A stretch of 64,000 bases of DNA from Gordionus sp. m RMFG-2023 (taxonomy: Eukaryota; Nematomorpha; Gordioida; Chordodea; Parachordodidae): positions 27,195,561 through 27,259,560 of the forward strand of contig NC_088775.1 in NCBI RefSeq assembly GCF_954871325.1, read 5' to 3'. Shown piece after piece: positions 60,058 through 64,000 of this stretch. The notes below the pieces were generated by a model. It did not search any database. It saw only the letters and a list, made by a program, of their open reading frames with translations, and was not told the origin of the DNA. The position numbers and the translations under genes are program-made. Within the stretch, counting starts at the first letter, position 1. Every line of letters begins with the position of its first letter.

Positions 60058-61785
60058 CGTGATATATAGCACATGCCCTCTGACGTTGAATTAACAACAG
60101 AGCTACGCTAGGTTTTCCTCATTTCCATTTAATTGGAACATAAGTTAATTGGGGTGTAAAGTTAAAAAATATGAGGAGCCCTCTACACGTTTGTGGGCAA
60201 GCCGCACGTACTTGTAGGCGTAACATTTCGAAAAATTTACAGACATCCATAGGTTTAAGAAAAAGGGCGGGCAGAAAAAAGAGCCTATGCCCAAGAACTG
60301 CAGTATAAGTTAATTACTTTAAAGGTGGGTTGTGGCTGATTTTAAATTTAAGTTTTTTAGTTAAAGCCGTGAATCGTTACTAATTAAAATTTAAAGAGCA
60401 TACCAATTCAATTTCGGTTTATCCTGAACTAATAGCAATGGTTTAGAAAATACTAGTTGAGATTAACGTTATAAATTTTAATCAATTCCAGAGATTTTTC
60501 TTTTAAAATATCTATTCTTAATCTGGAAGAGTTTTTTGATGGAATTTTTACAGTTGTTTAATTTGATAAATTGTTTCATATTTAAGTTTAGTTCCATTAC
60601 ATCTTTTATAGTTTTATAATACCATAAAGATTTATATTTTGTGTATTCTTTCTTATAAGTGTAGAGCCATGTAATGGCATCGTGAACTAGATTATGGTCC
60701 GAGTTCCTTATGATGTGAGCTAGGAATTGGATACGACGTTTCTTTAAGGTAATATGAATTGGGGTATGTTTTGATATTCTTCATAGATTATTATTTTATA
60801 TCACTTTTGGGTAAAAGATGCCATTTATAGTTCGGAGGCAGTTATTTATGAATGACTGCAGTCTTCTATTCTCTGTTTTATTGATTTCCCATAAGTCCCC
60901 ACCAAATAGTAATATAGGAATTATAGTAGAGTTGAAAATTCTGAGTCTGGTGTACACAGAAATCTTTGGTTTTCCAAATTTTAATATATTTATAAAACGC
61001 CCTTCTCGCTTTTTGTATTCCTATTTCCAACTCTTCTTTACAGCATCCCCTATTGTCAAGCATAACGCCTAAATATTTTATTTTGTCTACTATCTTAATC
61101 ACATTTCCTTCAATTGTAAAATTTAAATTTTGGGCTGCATTTGGGTAAGGAAGAATGAAAGTTTTATTAAAGTTAATCTTTAGACCCAATCTCAGACTTA
61201 AGGTTTCTAATAAGTATAGCAAATTTTTCGTTTCTTCAACACTTTTAGATACTATGGCGATATCATCAGCATATGATATTATCCAATTTTCCACACATAT
61301 CGTAACATTTGAACCCATATCCATTAGATTTGCAGCTCCCGGGGCTTCTTTTATGATTTTATACATTATGATATTGAACAAGAAAGGTGAGAGTGTGCAT
61401 CCTTGTTTCACACCCTTTTTATTCTGAAAGAGAGGGATACCTTATTGTTAATTTTAAAACAAGCGGATAAATAGGAATAGTGATTCTTTAAGATGTAGAT
61501 AACATTAGGTTCAATCTCGCATTCCGAAAGTGTCCTCCACAAGGCGTCATGATTTACGTTATCGAATGCCCTAATGAAATCTACAAAAGTGAAGAGGGCT
61601 GGAATTTTATAATTTCAACATTTTTGTATCATTATTTTTAAAGCAAGAATAGGTTCCAGAATATTTTTGTTGGGTCTGTAAGCACAAATATTTTAGGGAG
61701 TAAGTTTGGTACAGATGACATAATCCTGTTTTTAGCAGGACCATAAAAATCTTAGATACAGTAGATGTAAGAGCCACAGCGGATA
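60058..61785 (-). mobile_element. LINE fragment inserted in hAT-A copy 5
   Basis: Non-LTR retrotransposon piece on the minus strand, 5'-truncated, lying between two parts of the hAT-A sequence that are adjacent in other copies (the GGTAGATA / GATAAATATTACG junction). It contains reverse transcriptase motifs and a C-terminal region. The 3' untranslated part is about 60060-60450. No long poly(A) is seen, and the target duplication is short or ambiguous (GATA). Confidence 0.75.
60455..61640 (-). pseudogene. LINE reverse transcriptase, partial
   Basis: Minus-strand reading gives motif A as VDFIRAFDNVNHDALWRTL (about 61520-61600), then VKQGCTLSPFLFNIIM (about 61370-61420), the catalytic YADD box in ISYADDIAIV (about 61260-61275), LGLKINFNKT (about 61170-61200) and KYLGVMLD (about 61050-61080). 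Near 60700 a LKKRRIQFLAHIIRNSDHN block matches the R-R-x-x-x-x-x-H-I-I-R region of the C-terminal part of Jockey/RTE/CR1-type LINEs. The longest intact frame is 60878-61411 (177 codons). Upstream and downstream parts lie in other frames, so it is dead. The endonuclease domain is absent. Confidence 0.82.
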
Positions 61786-62287
61786 AATATTACGTTACGC
61801 CACTAGAAATTTGAAAATAATAGGTAAATATTATGCCCAGGAAAACTTGAAATCGAAATTAATTGATTAAATAACTTAGTAAATGAATGTGATAAATAAA
61901 TATATTTAAATATATATTTTAATGAGATAGGAATAAATATTAACAAATATAAATTAATATAAAGAATAATATTTTTGAAAAATATATCCGGCATCTGCAT
62001 TCTTTGGCTTAAGGAGGGGGGATTATCCCACCCCCTCTCTCTGCGTACGCGTCTATGTATGTAATAACTTATAAAGTATTCATGGAAAAATATATAACAA
62101 ATTAAAAACTAAAATTGCACAAAAAATATTATTACGAAGCATATTATTTATTTATAGTGTAAAATCCAATCTTCATTGAGATTGAGCAAATTTTTCATAT
62201 CTTATCCGTCCTTGGCGTCAAATGCCTATGAATATTCAAAAGGGCCAAATCTACTTTCAGAAGTTCTATTTTTTAGGTATGTTTTTA

Positions 62288-62653
62288 TTATTCTTTACCA
62301 TAGTTGGCAGCTAATAAGGCATCATAAGATACTTTAACAACTTCATGATAAAAATATGCCAAATATTTGATTTTTTTTCTATTACCATCTGAAAAAGGTT
62401 GTGAAAGCTTTTGTGAAAGTAATATCTGCAGATTGGTAAGTGCCTGATGAATTAAAAACCGTTCATTTATTTCAGTTATAAATGTATCTAAGAGAGGGAT
62501 AAGGACATTTATTTTATAATACTCTTCTAATGACCCTATATTAATGTCTGGACGATGTTGTTTTGCTGCAAGTCGAGGGGGACAGATGTTAAACTCGTAT
62601 AGCTCTGTTTTTAACTCAACAAACATATAAAATATGAAATTCTTCGTCAACAT
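62288..62653 (-). pseudogene. hAT-A transposase middle/C-terminal fragment
   Basis: A 121-codon open frame including ELYEFNICPPRLAAKQHRPD, INIGSLEEYYKINVLIPLLD, FITEINERF and SYDALLAANYG. It is the best preserved version of the block that in other copies reads PPRLAA...NIGSVEEYYK. It stops before the T-N-E-R-T-F dimerisation motif. Confidence 0.75.
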
Positions 62654-62989
62654 TAGCCCTAATTTTCTTGAGTTCTAATAAAATGCTCTCCCCTATTCTC
62701 ATCGTCTCAATCAAGTCAATGTCATGTTTTGAAAAGTATCATTAAATAGTTGTATAATTAAATAATTTATTAAGACATTCTAATGAGAAAAGAAGAATTG
62801 GTATAAGTATTGAATCCAATAATTTGCTTGCTTTTGGGGAATTATCTCTTTCAGGCCATTATGATATTCCAGTAAGAACATTAATAATAGGCTTTTCTAA
62901 CTCCATAAAAGCTGTTACTGCTTGATGGCGAAAACTCCATTTCGTTGGACAAGCCTTTTACAATTTCTCTCAAATAATTTTGTTTAAAA

Positions 62990-63480
62990 TATTTTGTCAC
63001 TTGGGATATTCCATTAATGCAGAAATCTCATAATGCTTTAAATTTTACAAGACCACAAAAATTACCTTCATTATCATTATTATTGAAATTCCCGAATCCA
63101 AATTGGTACGTAATGCTAATGCAATCCACAATATAGAATGGCCTCAATAGTTAGTTTGTTATTACATCTACTTTTGCTATTTTTGTTAATATGTGATGAA
63201 ATAGGAATCATATCCCCATTTCGAATTAATTTGAAGAAATCATCAGTCACAGCTTTTATGATAATTTTATCTTTTGTCGATTTTCAAAGATTTCTCCAGC
63301 ATCTTTGTACTTGTTGAATGGAGTCTTAACTAGACTGTTAAGCTTGACTAAATTTCTTCCAGCATATCTTGGGCCAAACAGGACACATATCTTACAATAA
63401 GCTTCATTGTCTCGGATAGAGTATGCTAGCCATAACCATTTAGTAAAAAAGCTGTTTTGAAATTTTAACTTTTGTTAGTA
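62990..63480 (-). pseudogene. hAT-A transposase N-terminal TTF finger and DUF4371 part
   Basis: The minus strand reads FFTKWLWLAYSIRDNEAYCK, then ICVLFGPRYAGRN and PFNKYKDAGEIFENRQ. This is the TTF-type zinc-finger pattern W-L-x-Y-S-x-x-x-x-x-x-Y-C-x-x-C-x-L-F at the start of DUF4371/ZMYM-like hAT transposases. A later NDNEGNFVVL matches the E-G-N-F-x-x-L block of the same family. Frame breaks separate the pieces. Confidence 0.7.
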
Positions 63481-63909
63481 CATAAAGTTTGTGCATATTG
63501 AAAATTGAGGGGTGGAATATAAATCTATTATTAAATAAAATATTTATTATAGATATCTTTAATACTTTTTTAAGAAGTATATGTCTTTATTCTAGACTAA
63601 TTATAAAATGTTATAAAATTATTTGTACTTTTTTATAAGATAACTAGGATTTTTATCATCAATATGTTTAAAAAAAATTTCTTATGCCCATAATTATTAT
63701 TTGACTAGAAATTTGAAAATGATAGATAAATATTTCGCCACTATAAATTTGAAAAAATAGATAAAATTAAGCCAAGGAAAACTTAAAATCGAAATTAATT
63801 GATAAAATAACTTAGTAAAGGTGTGATAATAATGTAATATATCCGGCTTTGGCTTTGGAGGGAGGGGGATTTTCCCCCTGCCCCCCCCCCTCCGTAGCGT
63901 AAGCGCCTA

Positions 63910-64000
63910 CCACACCAGCATTCTACAAATGTAAATCTGTATTTGATCACTCATAATTTTAATTTTTATTAAAAAATTATAATCGACAACATTCTTAGGC
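63910..64000. other. Window edge, AT-rich
   Basis: Nothing recognised. Confidence 0.4.

Larger units (their letters stand above)
59770..62055 (-). mobile_element. hAT-A copy 5, reversed, split by a LINE
   Basis: The 5' terminus lies at about 62055 (complement of CATAGACGCGTACGCAG, with GC-rich runs inside). The copy continues leftwards through CCGGCATCTGCAT and TAGTGGCGTAA, resumes at 60057 after the LINE, and ends near 59770 without a 3' terminus. The 59808-60074 frame holds SETPCPTRGKKLKVCPTRWS followed by LRHQAVTSFMELEEP, so the transposase is a short fragment. It lacks the N-terminal region. Confidence 0.7.
62075..63909 (-). mobile_element. hAT-A copy 4, reversed, longest coding relic
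   Basis: The 5' terminus near 63909 (complement of TAGGCGCTTACGCTACGG, with long C runs inside) is worn, and the 3' terminus is missing near 62060-62100. Unlike copies 1-3 it still contains the transposase N-terminal zinc-finger region (about 62990-63480), followed by the middle and C-terminal parts (62288-62960). Part of the dimerisation domain has been lost near 62260-62290. It represents the longer parental form from which the short copies derive. Confidence 0.72.

Noticed and set aside
1-64000. Prokaryotic or organellar origin suggested by high AT content
   Set aside because: Spliced genes, hAT, MULE and LINE elements and the lack of dense coding rule this out.

Overview
The window is a very AT-rich eukaryotic (probably animal) chromosome segment made almost entirely of transposable elements. 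One clear host gene is visible. Introns are tiny: 44, 51 and 46 bp in the host gene and 49 and 48 bp in the MULE transposase. Together with FLYWCH-MULE, hAT (TTF/DUF4371 and BED types) and LINE sequences, this suggests a small-intron, AT-rich metazoan. The species cannot be named from the sequence. There are no operons, CRISPR arrays or rRNA genes.

Layout. 1-4282: AT-rich sequence with one GC-rich MITE (2441-2833, 8-bp target duplication). 4292-7382: a MULE with about 1-kb inverted arms, a complete three-exon transposase and a 9-bp target duplication. 9309-14391: an old hAT (hAT-B) containing a reversed relative and a separate BED-type hAT (12100-14285). 16768-18539: a TA-flanked element containing a hAT derivative (17645-18417). 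21281-23962: a rearranged hAT-A copy. 23971-34128: mostly featureless AT-rich DNA with a palindromic MITE, a quasi-periodic GCAAAATGA tract and tRNA-like modules. 34129-37000: one hAT-A copy inside an older relative. 37404-40462: a non-coding LTR element with three LTRs. 40590-45552: palindromic MITEs, a decayed MULE and decayed hATs. 45588-50099: a large nested unit with hAT-A and retroelement fragments. 50601-52606: a 2-kb element with about 500-bp inverted arms. 52661-53245: the host gene, a ZFAND2/AIRAP-like AN1 zinc-finger protein. 54527-56558: a MITE and a hAT. 58109-59670: an inverted-repeat and tandem-repeat composite. 59770-63909: two reversed hAT-A copies, one split by a LINE.

The elements interact mainly by nesting, and many insertions can be resolved exactly because both target-site duplications survive. 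hAT-A copies share the same internal insertion and appear to have been moved by enzyme supplied in trans. The most unusual structures are the MULE whose terminal arms contain the 3' part of its own transposase gene, the three-LTR array with one outer target duplication, and the 2-kb foldback element whose edge lies 54 bp before the host gene's start codon.
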